Source: Nannocystis punicea (lineage in GTDB: Bacteria > Myxococcota_A > Polyangia > Nannocystales > Nannocystaceae). From it: a stretch of 64,000 nt of DNA. Positions 9,654-18,462 of this stretch are shown in pieces (position 1 is the stretch's first letter; every line of letters begins with the position of its first letter). The DNA is taken from positions 10,266,001 through 10,330,000 of the forward strand of contig NZ_CP114040.1 of NCBI RefSeq assembly GCF_026965555.1, written 5' to 3'. Made by a program: the position numbers and the translations under genes. The notes under the pieces are model-generated. The model made no database searches. It was not told the origin of the DNA and was given only the letters and a program-made list of their open reading frames with translations.

Positions 9654-10322
9654 GTGTCGCGCAGGGTCGATGGGCGAGACGGTGAGCCGCGCAATTCGCG
9701 TGGTGCGCGAGTCCGCGAGGTGGTACGGACGGAGACACGCGCTGCGTACCGCGAGGCGATCCTCGACGCGGCCACGCGGGTGTTCGGGCGGCTCGGATTC
9801 CAGGACGCGAAGATGGCCGACATCGCCGCCGAAGCAGGCGTGGCCGCGGGCACCGTCTACAACTACTTCAAGAACAAGGAAGAGGTGTTCCGCTCGATCC
9901 TGCAGCGGACGCACGAGCTGGTGTACCAGCGGATCCTGGTCCACCAGCAGCTCGAGGACCCGCTCGAGCGCATGCGGGCCTCGACGCGCGAGGCGTTCGA
10001 CTTCCTCGAGGAGCACGGCGCCCTGTTCCTGCTCTACGTCTCGATCGGCGGCGGCTTCGACTGGGCCCAGAAGCGCATCGAGCAGGCGCTGATGAACGAG
10101 AACCACGCCCGCTACCTCGCGCTCAGCCACGCCACCCTGCGCGACGCCGCCGCGCGCGGGCAGATCCGCAACGACCTCACGGTCGAGCAGCTGGCGGTGT
10201 TCCTCAGCGGCCTGACCGACGCGACGATCTTCTCCTGGGTGCGAGCCGGCTGTCCCCCCGGCCTCCGCACGCAAGCCGACCCCCTGATCGACTTCTTCCT
10301 CAACGGCGCGAGAGCCCCATGA
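9654..10322 (+). CDS. TetR/AcrR family transcriptional regulator of the RND operon
   Basis: A 222-residue TetR-type repressor. After a basic, poorly conserved leader of about 27 residues comes the DNA-binding domain (REAILDAATRVFGRLGF, then MADIAAEAGVAAGTVYNYFKNKEEVF), followed by an all-helical ligand-binding domain. It is the first gene of a unit whose next three genes encode a complete RND efflux system, and its stop overlaps the adaptor start by four bases, so it most likely represses this operon. GTG at 9654 is the first in-frame start; a GTG near 9702 would remove most of the unconserved leader. Confidence 0.9.
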   Translation: MSRRVDGRDGEPRNSRGARVREVVRTETRAAYREAILDAATRVFGRLGFQDAKMADIAAEAGVAAGTVYNYFKNKEEVFRSILQRTHELVYQRILVHQQLEDPLERMRASTREAFDFLEEHGALFLLYVSIGGGFDWAQKRIEQALMNENHARYLALSHATLRDAAARGQIRNDLTVEQLAVFLSGLTDATIFSWVRAGCPPGLRTQADPLIDFFLNGARAP

Positions 10323-11341
10323 CCGCACGCCCCCGAATCGTCCCCCTCGTCCTCGCCGGCCTCCTCGTCGCCGCGTGCGACAGCAAGGAAGCCGAGAAGC
10401 CCTCGCTGCCGGCGCAGGCCGCCGCGCCGACCATCCCGGTCCCGAGCAACAAGGGCCCCGGGCCGCAGCCCGGCGCCAAGGTCGGCGCGCGCGACCTCTC
10501 GATCGAGCGCTACGTCGGCACCGCGCTGCCCAAGCAGGAGGCCGAGCTCGGCCCGCGCATGAGCGGCACGCTCGCCAGCGTCGACGTCGAGGAGGGGCAG
10601 ATGGTCAAGAAGGGCCAGGTGCTGTTCCGCCTCGACGCGCGCTCGACCCGGCTCGGCGTCAGCCAGGCCGAGACCGGCCTGCAGGGCGCGCAGATCGCCC
10701 GCGACAACGCCAAGCGCGAGCTCGAGCGGCAGCAGCAGCTGGCCGCCAAGGGCACCGTCGCCGCGGCCGTGCTCGAGCGGGCCGAGTCGGCCTTCAACAG
10801 CGCCGAGAACAACGTCAGCCAGGCCGGGGTCGCGCTGTCGATGGCCCGCCGCGGCACCGCCGACTCGGCCGTCGTCTCGCCGATCGACGGCCTCGTCGCC
10901 CACAAGTTCAAGGACGTCGGCGAGACGGTGACGATGATGCCGCCGACCATCGTCGTCGTGATCCAGGACCAATCTGTCCTCGAGGTCAGGGCGCGGATCC
11001 CCGAGGCCGCGCTGCGGCTCGTCCACGTCGGCGACCAGGTCTCCGCTCACTTCACCGCGCTGGCCGTCTCGCGCGAGGCCAAGGTCGTGCGCGTCCAGCC
11101 GACCGTCGACGCCGCCACGCGCACGATCGAGATCGTCACCGACGTCGACAACAAGGACGGCGCGCTGCGCCCCGGCATGTACGTCGAGATCGAGCTGCGC
11201 CCGCCGCTCGCCTCGGTGCTGCCCGGCGCCGAGGGTGAAAAGCCCGAGGCCGCGCCCGACGCCAAGGCCGAGGTGGCCAAGGCGAGCCCGAGCAAGAAAG
11301 CCCCGAGCGACCCCCCGCCGCCGTCTGCCGGCACCCACTGA
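10319..11341 (+). CDS. RND efflux periplasmic adaptor (membrane fusion protein), lipoprotein
   Basis: A 340-residue adaptor with a lipoprotein signal ending LLVAAC (Cys20), so it is anchored in the periplasm. The lipoyl-type half motif GTLASVDVEEGQMVKKGQVLF lies near residue 82, a coiled-coil hairpin covers about 118-175 and the second lipoyl half with VVSPIDGLVAHKF is near 183. Beta-barrel and membrane-proximal domains follow (LRPGMYVEIEL). The last 40 residues are a Lys/Pro/Ala-rich tail not typical of the family. It bridges the inner-membrane pump and the TolC-like channel encoded next. Confidence 0.92.
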   Translation: MTARPRIVPLVLAGLLVAACDSKEAEKPSLPAQAAAPTIPVPSNKGPGPQPGAKVGARDLSIERYVGTALPKQEAELGPRMSGTLASVDVEEGQMVKKGQVLFRLDARSTRLGVSQAETGLQGAQIARDNAKRELERQQQLAAKGTVAAAVLERAESAFNSAENNVSQAGVALSMARRGTADSAVVSPIDGLVAHKFKDVGETVTMMPPTIVVVIQDQSVLEVRARIPEAALRLVHVGDQVSAHFTALAVSREAKVVRVQPTVDAATRTIEIVTDVDNKDGALRPGMYVEIELRPPLASVLPGAEGEKPEAAPDAKAEVAKASPSKKAPSDPPPPSAGTH

Positions 11342-11350
11342 GGTCCCGCC

Positions 11351-14300
11351 ATGCTGCTCGCCGAAGTCTCGATCCGCCGGTCCATCTTCGCGACGATGCT
11401 GATCGCCGCGCTGATGGTGTTCGGCTTCTTCAGCTTGCCGCGCATCGGCGTCGAGCTGTTCCCGAACGTCGAGTTCCCGGTCGTCACCGCGACCGTCGTC
11501 TACCCGGGCGCCGACCCGGAGACGATGGAGACCAAGGTCGCCGACCCGATCGAGGAGGCGCTGCAGTCGATCAGCGGCGTCAAGCGCATGACCTCGCGCA
11601 ACCTCGAGGCCGTCACCCAGGTGGTGATGGAGTTCGAGCTCGAGGTCGACGGCAACCAGGCGCTGCAGGACGTGCGCGACAAGATCTCGGCGATCGAGCG
11701 CGACCTGCCGCAGGGCATCGACCCGCCGGTGGTGCAGAAGTTCGACGTCGGCGCCGCGCCGATCCTCTCGATCGCGCTGGCCGGCGACGTGCCGATGGCC
11801 GAGATGACGCGGATCGCCAAGGACGAGGTCAAGCAGCGGCTGCAGCAGATCTCGGGCGTCGGCAACGTCGACCTCATCGGCGGCCGCGAGCGCGAGATCA
11901 AGGTCCTCGTCGACCCCGCGCGCATGACCGGCTTCGGCCTCACCGCCGACGACGTCGCCAACGCAGTGCGGGCGCAGAGCCTCGAGCTGCCGGCCGGCTT
12001 CATCAAGACCGGCACCAGCGAGCTGACCCTGAAGACCCGCGGCGAGGTCAAGAGCGCCGCCGAGATCGCCGACATCCTGATCCCCGGCCCGCCCGGCGCG
12101 GTGGTCCGGATCCGCGACGTCGCCGAGGTCCTCGACGACGTCGAGGACGCCCGCTCGGCCTCGTTCCTCAACGGCAACTCGGCGCTCGCGCTGGTCGTCA
12201 AGAAGCAGTCGGGCGCCAACGTCGTCGCCCTCGCCGAGCAGGTCCGCGAGGTGCTCGACGAGATGCGCCCCGACCTCGAGCGGCGGGGCATCACCGCCGC
12301 CGTGCCGACCGACAACTCGGTGTTCGTCGAGCACGCCATCGGCGACGTCAAGTTCGACCTCATCCTCGGCGCGATCCTCACCATCGTCATCATCCTCGTG
12401 TTCCTGCACGACATCCGCGCGACCTTCATCGCCGCGCTGGCGATCCCGACCAGCATCGTGGCGACGTTCGCGTTCATGCAGTACATGGGGTTCTCGTTCA
12501 ACAACATCTCCATGCTGGCGCTGTCGCTGTCGATCGGCATCCTCGTCGACGACGCGATCGTGGTGATCGAGAACATCTACCGCCACCTCGAGATGGGCAA
12601 GCCGCGCATGCGCGCCGCCCTCGACGCGACCAGCGAGATCGGCCTCGCGGTCATCGCCACCACCCTGTCGATCGTCGCGGTGTTCGTGCCGGTCGCCTAC
12701 ATGAAGGGCATCATCGGCCGCTTCTTCTTCCAGTTCGGCCTCACCGTCTCCGCGGCGGTGCTGCTGTCGATGCTGGTCTCGTTCACGCTGACGCCGATGC
12801 TGTCGTCGCGCATCATGCGGCAGCAACACAGCCACGCCCCCGGCCTGTTCGCGCGCCTGTTCAACAAGCTGTTCGGCGCCGTCGAGCGCGGCTACGCCGG
12901 CGTCCTGCGCTGGTCGCTGCGCTGGCCGTGGACCACCGTCCTCATCGCCCTGCTGTCGCTGTTCGGCTCGTGCGCCCTCGTCACCCGCGTGCCCGCCGAG
13001 TTCCTCCCGCCCGAGGACCAGTCGCAGTTCGCCGTCAACGTCGAGCTGCCGACCGGCACCGCGCTCGAGGCGACCGTCGAGACCGCCGAGGCCGTGGCCG
13101 CCGACCTGCGGGCCAACCTCCCGCAGATCAAGGACACCTTCACCACCATCGGCGGCGGCGCCGTCGGCCAGGTCAACCGCGCGCGCATCACAGTCACCCT
13201 CGAGCGGCCCAAGCAGCGCGGCTTCTCGCAGCAGGACGCGATGAAGTGGACCCGCGAGCGCCTCGCCGGCGTCGAGGGCGCGATGTTCACCGTCGACCAG
13301 CTCGACCCGTTCGGCAACGACGGCGGCTTCCGCAGCCAGCCGATCCAGTTCTCGATCCGCGGCACCGATCTCAACGAGGTCGTCGCCGCCGCCGAGGCGC
13401 TCAAGGGCGAGCTGGCCCAGACCGGCAAGTTCGTCGACCTCGACACCTCGTACCGCGGCGGCAAGCCCGAGGTCGCCGTCGCCGTCGACCGCAACAAGGC
13501 GGCCGACCTCAGCGTCCCGATCGCCTCGATCGCCCGCACCGTGCGCTCGCTGATGGCCGGCGACCCGATCTCCGACCTCAAGGAGGGCTCGGAGATCTAC
13601 GACGTCATCCTCTACATGCCCGAGTCACTGCGCTCGAGCTTCGAGTCGCTGAGCAACATCAAGGTCCGCTCGGCCTCGGGCCGGCTGGTCGACCTGTCGG
13701 CGGTGGTCCGCGTCGAGCGCGGCGAGGGCCCCAGCGAGATCGAGCGGCAGAACCGCCTGCGCCAGGTGCTGGTGCTGGCGGCGCTCAACGACGTCACCCT
13801 CGGCGAGGCCCAGCAGGTCGTCACCGACGCCGCCAAGCGGGTCGTGCCGGCGAAGCTGCAGACCAGCTTCATGGGCGACGCCGAGGTCATGCAGGAGTCG
13901 TTCGAGTCGATGATCTTCGCCCTCGCCCTGGCGATCATCCTCGTCTACATGATCCTCGCGGCCCAGTTCGACAGCCTGATCCAGCCGATCACGATCATGG
14001 TCTCGCTGCCGCTGTCGGTCGTCGGCGCGTTCGGCGGCATCTACCTCGCGGGGATGTCCCTCAACATCTTCTCGTTCATCGGCCTCATCATGCTGATGGG
14101 CCTCGTCACCAAGACCGCCATCTTGCTGGTCGACTTCGCCAACAGCGAGCGCGAGAAGGGTGCCGTCATCACCGAGGCCCTGGTCCAGGCCGGCACCATC
14201 CGCCTGCGGCCGATCGTCATGACCGCCGCCGCCACCATCTTCGGCATGATCCCCGTCGCCCTGGCCCTCGGCGAGGGCGGTGAGACCCGCGCGCCGATGG

Positions 14301-14647
14301 CCGTCATCGTCATCGGCGGCATGATCACCTCGACGGTCCTCACCCTCGTGGTCGTCCCCGTCGTCTACCTGCTGTTCGACCGCATGGTCACCAGCCGGTC
14401 GATGCGCTGGATCAGCTTCAAGTTCTTCGGCGTCGACGTCGACAAGCCGGCCGAGACCCTCGACGACCCGCTCCCGACCGCCCCGACCCCGGTCGCCCCG
14501 GCCGCCCCGGCCATGGCCGCTCCGCCCCCGGACCTGGTCATGCCCGTGCTCGTGGCCGAGGCCTCGCCGCCGCGCTCCGACGACTTCGAGATCGAGCGCG
14601 AGGTGGTGTTCCCCCGCCTCCACCGCGGCACCAAGCCGCCGGAGTGA
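11351..14647 (+). CDS. RND-family efflux pump, inner-membrane subunit (AcrB/HAE1-like)
   Basis: A 1098-residue proton-driven RND transporter. Family marks are the N-terminal helix with FGFFSLPRIGVELFPNVEFP, the GVG-containing porter loop (QISGVGNVDLIGG), the transmembrane 4 proton-relay motif LVDDAIVVIENIYRHLE, and the second repeat with GLVTKTAILLVDFAN and LRPIVMT. Two large periplasmic loops and about 12 membrane helices can be traced. The C-terminus carries about 85 extra residues rich in Pro/Ala and acids after the last helix, longer than in typical AcrB proteins. It starts ten bases after the adaptor stop. Substrates cannot be predicted from sequence. Confidence 0.94.
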   Translation: MLLAEVSIRRSIFATMLIAALMVFGFFSLPRIGVELFPNVEFPVVTATVVYPGADPETMETKVADPIEEALQSISGVKRMTSRNLEAVTQVVMEFELEVDGNQALQDVRDKISAIERDLPQGIDPPVVQKFDVGAAPILSIALAGDVPMAEMTRIAKDEVKQRLQQISGVGNVDLIGGREREIKVLVDPARMTGFGLTADDVANAVRAQSLELPAGFIKTGTSELTLKTRGEVKSAAEIADILIPGPPGAVVRIRDVAEVLDDVEDARSASFLNGNSALALVVKKQSGANVVALAEQVREVLDEMRPDLERRGITAAVPTDNSVFVEHAIGDVKFDLILGAILTIVIILVFLHDIRATFIAALAIPTSIVATFAFMQYMGFSFNNISMLALSLSIGILVDDAIVVIENIYRHLEMGKPRMRAALDATSEIGLAVIATTLSIVAVFVPVAYMKGIIGRFFFQFGLTVSAAVLLSMLVSFTLTPMLSSRIMRQQHSHAPGLFARLFNKLFGAVERGYAGVLRWSLRWPWTTVLIALLSLFGSCALVTRVPAEFLPPEDQSQFAVNVELPTGTALEATVETAEAVAADLRANLPQIKDTFTTIGGGAVGQVNRARITVTLERPKQRGFSQQDAMKWTRERLAGVEGAMFTVDQLDPFGNDGGFRSQPIQFSIRGTDLNEVVAAAEALKGELAQTGKFVDLDTSYRGGKPEVAVAVDRNKAADLSVPIASIARTVRSLMAGDPISDLKEGSEIYDVILYMPESLRSSFESLSNIKVRSASGRLVDLSAVVRVERGEGPSEIERQNRLRQVLVLAALNDVTLGEAQQVVTDAAKRVVPAKLQTSFMGDAEVMQESFESMIFALALAIILVYMILAAQFDSLIQPITIMVSLPLSVVGAFGGIYLAGMSLNIFSFIGLIMLMGLVTKTAILLVDFANSEREKGAVITEALVQAGTIRLRPIVMTAAATIFGMIPVALALGEGGETRAPMAVIVIGGMITSTVLTLVVVPVVYLLFDRMVTSRSMRWISFKFFGVDVDKPAETLDDPLPTAPTPVAPAAPAMAAPPPDLVMPVLVAEASPPRSDDFEIEREVVFPRLHRGTKPPE

Positions 14648-14700
14648 GCGGTCGCTCGCCTTCCCTTTAAACAGGTTCTTTCGCACAGGACGCTCCCGCC

Positions 14701-16302
14701 ATGTCCCTTGTTTGGTCTGTCGCCCTGGCGCTGCTGGCCCCGGCCCCGCCCGGCCCCCCGCCGCCGCCCACCCGCGAAGCTCCGCGCGCCGCCGCCGACG
14801 CGGCCGTGTTCGACGCCACCGCCTACCTGCGCGAGGGTCCGCTCGCCGAGGCGCTCTCGCCCAAACCCGGCGGCCTCACGGCCGACAAGGTCGCCGTGCA
14901 GGCGATCGCCGAGTCGCCCGCGGTCGCCGCCAAGGAGGCCCAGATCCAGGCCGCCGCGGCCAAGCTCGATCAGACGATGATCGCCTTCCTGCCGCAGATC
15001 TCGGGCAAGGCCGGCTACACCCGCCTGTCCAAGGCCGCGATCAACTTCGGCGGCGGCTACAGCGTCGGCGCCGCCTCCGGCCCCGAGGCGGGCGGCGACC
15101 CGATCCCGATCGGCATCGGCCCGTGCGCCATGGGCTCGCCGCAGATGTGCACGGTCGATCCGAACACCGGCCAGCCGCTCACCCTCGTGGTCGCGCCGCC
15201 GTTCAAGATCCAGATCCCGCTCAACTCCTACTCGCTGCAGGCCCAGCTCTCGATCCCGATCTCCGACTACATCCTCTCGCTGGTGCCGGCCAAGCGCGGC
15301 TCCGAGACCCGCCGCGACGCAGTCGCCCTCGCCCGCGACGCCGAGCGCATCAAAGTCGAGACCGACGCCCGCCTCGCCTACTACAACTGGCTGCGCACGG
15401 TCGCCTCGGTGGTCGCCGTCGAGGACTCGCTGCGCCGCGTCAAGGCGCGCGCGCTCGACGTCGAGAACCTGTTCAACGCCGGCAGCGCGACCAAGGCCGA
15501 GGTGATGCGCCTGAGCGCGCAGATCGCCCAGATCGAGCAAGCGATCAACGACGCCCGGGTGTTCCGCGCGACCGCCGAACAGGGCCTGGCGATCATGCTC
15601 AACGACCAGGACCTCGACTTCGCGCCGGGCGAGGACGTCATCGACCTGCCGCCCGACATGGCCGACCTCGGCAGCCTCGAGGCCCTGATCCGCGAGGCCC
15701 ACGGCAAGCGGCTCGAGCTCAAGTCGATGGAGAAGAGCATTGGCGCGGTCGACTACGGCATCAAGGCGACCCGCGCCGGCTACTTCCCGCGCCTCGACGC
15801 GTTCGCCGAGGCCACCTACGCCAACCCGAACCAGCGGTTCTTCCCGCTGGCGCCGGTGTGGCGCGGGTCGTGGTCGGTCGGCGCCCAGCTGACCTACTCG
15901 CTCAACTCGGCCCTGCGCACGCGCGCCGAGATCCGCGAGTACAAGGCCAACAAGCGCGAGCTCATGGCCCAGCTCGAGGTCCTGCGCCGCGGGATCGCCA
16001 TGGAGGTCACGCAGGCCTACCTCGCCCGCAACAAGGCGATCGCCGACATCGAGCTCAGCGCCCGCACCCTCGAGTCCGCGGTCGAGGCCTACCGCGTCGC
16101 CACCGAGCTGTTCGCCGTCGGCTCCGCCACCACCAACGACATCATCGACGCCGAGGCCGACCAGCTGACCGCGATCCTCCGGATCGTCAACTCGCGCATC
16201 GACCTCCGCACCGCCAACGCCCGCCTGCTCTACGCCACCGGCCGCATCAAGCCCAACAACGTCCAGGTCTACGATACCCGCGACAAGGCGACCCGCGGCT
16301 AG
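14701..16302 (+). CDS. TolC-family outer-membrane efflux channel
   Basis: A 533-residue outer-membrane factor. A short signal peptide (MSLVWSVALALLAPAPPGP) is followed by a Pro/Ala-rich leader and two OEP repeats. Each repeat has long alpha-helical hairpins, for example NAGSATKAEVMRLSAQIAQIEQ near 260 and FAVGSATTNDIIDAEADQL near 475. The segment at about 110-170 carries a Gly/Pro-rich insertion with two Cys (GPCAMGSPQMC) between the first beta strands. It completes the tripartite pump with the adaptor and RND subunit, 53 bases downstream of the pump gene and with a purine-poor leader. Confidence 0.9.
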   Translation: MSLVWSVALALLAPAPPGPPPPPTREAPRAAADAAVFDATAYLREGPLAEALSPKPGGLTADKVAVQAIAESPAVAAKEAQIQAAAAKLDQTMIAFLPQISGKAGYTRLSKAAINFGGGYSVGAASGPEAGGDPIPIGIGPCAMGSPQMCTVDPNTGQPLTLVVAPPFKIQIPLNSYSLQAQLSIPISDYILSLVPAKRGSETRRDAVALARDAERIKVETDARLAYYNWLRTVASVVAVEDSLRRVKARALDVENLFNAGSATKAEVMRLSAQIAQIEQAINDARVFRATAEQGLAIMLNDQDLDFAPGEDVIDLPPDMADLGSLEALIREAHGKRLELKSMEKSIGAVDYGIKATRAGYFPRLDAFAEATYANPNQRFFPLAPVWRGSWSVGAQLTYSLNSALRTRAEIREYKANKRELMAQLEVLRRGIAMEVTQAYLARNKAIADIELSARTLESAVEAYRVATELFAVGSATTNDIIDAEADQLTAILRIVNSRIDLRTANARLLYATGRIKPNNVQVYDTRDKATRG

Positions 16303-16323
16303 TCGCCCGGCTCCGAACGCTCG

Positions 16324-16393
16324 AAGGGGCATGTCCGCAAGGACATGCCCCTTTCGTCATGCTCGAAAGGACCTGCCCGAGCGGGCATGTCCT
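16324..16393. repeat. Pair of TGTCC/GGACA-family hairpins between tolC-like gene and obg
   Basis: The first hairpin pairs 16324-16336 (AAGGGGCATGTCC) with 16341-16353 around GCAA, a GNRA tetraloop, with no mismatch in 13 pairs. The second pairs 16368-16379 with 16382-16393 with one mismatch. Both lie between convergent genes and lack U-tracts. Confidence 0.75.
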
Positions 16394-16398
16394 GCGTG

Positions 16399-17628
16399 TC
16401 AGCTCTGGCTCGCCGGCGTCGGACCCGAGACGCCGCCGCGGCGGACCATGTCGACGCGGCGCCACAGCGCCTCGAGCAGCTCGGGCACGCCCTCGCCGGT
16501 GCGCGCCGAGATCGGGAACAGCGGGATGCCCTGGGCTCGCAGCGCCTTGCGCAGCGGGCCCATCGCCTCCTGGCCCTCGGGCGTGTCGACCTTGTTGAGC
16601 GCGACCACCCGCGGGCGGCCCTCGAACATCGAGCCGTACTGCGCCAGCTCCTTCTCGAGCGCTTTGAGGTCGACCATCGGATCGCGGCCGGGCGTCGGGT
16701 CGGGCGAGAGCAGGTGCAGCAGCACGCGTGTGCGCTCGAGGTGACGCAGGAAGTCGAGGCCGAGGCCGCGGCCCTCGCTGGCGCCGTGGATCAGGCCCGG
16801 CACGTCGGCGACCACGAGGGAGCGCTCGCCGGCCAGCGCGACCACGCCGAGCTGCGGCACCAGGGTGGTGAACGGGTAGTCGGCGACCTTCGGCCGCGCG
16901 CGGCTGATCGCGCGGATGAAGGTCGACTTGCCGACGTTGGGGAAGCCGACGATGCCGACGTCGGCCAGCAGCTTGAGCTCGAGGCGCAGCCAGTACGCGT
17001 CGCCGGTGATGCCGGGCTCGGCGAAGTCGGGCGCGCGGTTGGTCGAGCTGCGGAAGTGCACGTTGCCGCGGCCGCCGAGGCCGCCGTGGGCCACCACAAG
17101 CTCCTGGCCGTGGAACGTCAGGTCGCCGAGCTGCGCTCCGGGCTCGAGCTCCGTCTCGCGCCGATCCTTCTCGGCCTGCGCACGGCGGATCGGCCCCGAC
17201 TTCTGGACCCGCACCGGCTCCGGGATGTCGGTGCCGTCGTCGGTCCAGGCGATCGCGCCGATCTGGTCGAGCTCCTCGTCGAGGTCGTCGGCCAGCCACG
17301 GCGGGCGCTCGCCGGGCTCGCCGGCCAGCGCCTCGAAGAACACCGTCGTGCCGACGGGTACGCGGATCCGCAGATCGTTGCCCGAGCGGCCGGTCATCTT
17401 GTTCGGCCCGCCGGGGCGCCCGCTCTCGGCCGCGAAGTGCTGGCGGAATTTCAGGTCCAGCAGCGTCGTCAAATGATCGTCGGCGACAAAGACGACATCG
17501 CCGCCCTTGCCGCCGTCACCGCCCGCCGGACCGCCGTCGGGCACGAACTTCTCACGGCGCCAGCCGACCAGCCCGTCGCCGCCTCGCCCTGCGCGGACGA
17601 CGATCCGGACCTGGTCGATGAAGCGCAT
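16399..17628 (-). CDS. obgE: GTPase Obg/CgtA
   Basis: A 409-residue ribosome-associated GTPase acting in 50S maturation and stress control. The N-terminal Gly-rich Obg fold (residues 1-158, with RGGDGLVGWRREKFVP and GGDGGKGGDVVFVAD) precedes the G domain, with G1 GFPNVGKST near 202, a DYPFTTLVPQLG switch region, G3 DVPGLI, G4 NKVD and G5 ISA. The C-terminal extension beyond the G domain is short. It lies four bases after rpmA in the common rplU-rpmA-obg order, which confirms the identification. Confidence 0.97.
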   Translation of the reverse strand: MRFIDQVRIVVRAGRGGDGLVGWRREKFVPDGGPAGGDGGKGGDVVFVADDHLTTLLDLKFRQHFAAESGRPGGPNKMTGRSGNDLRIRVPVGTTVFFEALAGEPGERPPWLADDLDEELDQIGAIAWTDDGTDIPEPVRVQKSGPIRRAQAEKDRRETELEPGAQLGDLTFHGQELVVAHGGLGGRGNVHFRSSTNRAPDFAEPGITGDAYWLRLELKLLADVGIVGFPNVGKSTFIRAISRARPKVADYPFTTLVPQLGVVALAGERSLVVADVPGLIHGASEGRGLGLDFLRHLERTRVLLHLLSPDPTPGRDPMVDLKALEKELAQYGSMFEGRPRVVALNKVDTPEGQEAMGPLRKALRAQGIPLFPISARTGEGVPELLEALWRRVDMVRRGGVSGPTPASQS

Positions 17629-17631
17629 CGC

Positions 17632-17922
17632 TCACTCCGCAGCGGCGGCAGTGTCTGCCTCGGCCGCGAGCGGGTCGATGGCGATGAACGCCTTGCGCTC
17701 GTGGCCCCGCTTGTAGAAGCGGACCTTACCGTCGACCAGCGCGAACAGGGTGTAGTCCTTGCCCGTGCCGACGTTCGGCCCGGCGTGGAAGCTGCTGCCG
17801 GCCTGACGAACCAGGATGTTGCCGGCGCGGACGACCTCGCCGCCGAACCGCTTCACGCCGCGGTTCTGCGCGTTCGAGTCGCGGCCGTTCTTGATCGAAC
17901 CTTGACCTTTTTTATGTGCCAT
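17632..17922 (-). CDS. rpmA: 50S ribosomal protein L27
   Basis: A 96-residue L27. The N-terminus MAHKKGQGSIKNGRDSNAQ and the segment RVGGDL-like FGGEVVRAGNILVRQ are diagnostic. The protein reaches toward the peptidyl transferase centre in the 50S subunit. The last 12 residues are an acidic Ala/Glu/Asp tail beyond the usual family end. It sits between rplU (22 bases upstream) and obg (4 bases downstream). Confidence 0.97.
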   Translation of the reverse strand: MAHKKGQGSIKNGRDSNAQNRGVKRFGGEVVRAGNILVRQAGSSFHAGPNVGTGKDYTLFALVDGKVRFYKRGHERKAFIAIDPLAAEADTAAAAE

Positions 17923-17944
17923 CGTCGTTCTCCAGCGGCGCTTT

Positions 17945-18265
17945 TCAGCCCGCGATCGAGGTGATCTTGACCTCGGTGTAGGCCTGCCGGTGGCCCTGCT
18001 TCTTGCGGTAGTTGGTGCGCTTGCGGAACTTGTAGACGATGAGCTTGGACCCGCGCCCGTGGCTCACGACCTTGGCCTCGACCTTGGCGCCGGCGACCAG
18101 CGGCTTGCCGATCTTCACGGCGTCGCCCTGGCCGACGAGCAGCACCTCGAAGTTGACAGTGGCGCCGGCTTCCACCGGGAGCTTCTCGACGCGGAGCACC
18201 GAACCGGTGCTGACGCGGAACTGCCTCCCGCCGGTACGAATGATGGCTTGCTGGTTCTCGGACAC
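17945..18265 (-). CDS. rplU: 50S ribosomal protein L21
   Basis: A 106-residue L21, a 23S-binding protein of the large subunit. Diagnostic segments are IIRTGGRQFRVSTGSVLRVEKL near the N-terminus and the C-terminal KLIVYKFRKRTNYRKKQGHRQ followed by VKITSI. It is the first gene of rplU-rpmA-obg and is preceded by a good promoter and a 105-base leader containing a small hairpin. Confidence 0.97.
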   Translation of the reverse strand: MSENQQAIIRTGGRQFRVSTGSVLRVEKLPVEAGATVNFEVLLVGQGDAVKIGKPLVAGAKVEAKVVSHGRGSKLIVYKFRKRTNYRKKQGHRQAYTEVKITSIAG

Positions 18266-18306
18266 GAAGCGCTCGCACTCTCTGGGGCGATTCGCCCGCC
18301 CACGCG

Positions 18307-18325
18307 GCAGCCAGATGGTGGCTGC
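18307..18325 (-). promoter_or_regulatory. Hairpin in the rplU leader
   Basis: GCAGCCA and TGGCTGC form a perfect 7-bp stem around GATGG in the 5' untranslated region of rplU. Ribosomal protein leaders often carry autoregulatory structures. A match to the known L21 leader motif was not established, so the regulatory role is only inferred. Confidence 0.35.
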
Positions 18326-18375
18326 GACCGCCCGGATCGATCTTCGAGACCCTCGGCCGGGCGCGAGGGAACAGG

Positions 18376-18405
18376 CTTATATGCGTGGCCGCCCGGGCCG
18401 GTCAA
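18376..18405 (-). promoter_or_regulatory. Sigma-70-type promoter of rplU-rpmA-obg
   Basis: On the minus strand TTGACC (18405-18400) and TATAAG (18381-18376) are separated by 18 bases in an otherwise very GC-rich stretch. Both lie upstream of rplU at a distance giving a leader of about 105 bases. Confidence 0.7.
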
Positions 18406-18462
18406 GCCGCGGGGGCGCGGCGGAGGTCACGCGCGTATTCGCGCGTGGGCCGCCGCGAGGTC

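Noticed and set aside
10112..12835. Leftward 907-codon frame opposite the adaptor and pump genes
   Set aside because: It is a shadow frame rich in His/Asp/Arg. The opposite strand encodes a complete RND system.
9654..16302. Naming the efflux genes as a specific drug pump
   Set aside because: The subunits are clear, but no residue pattern identifies the substrate, so only family names are given.
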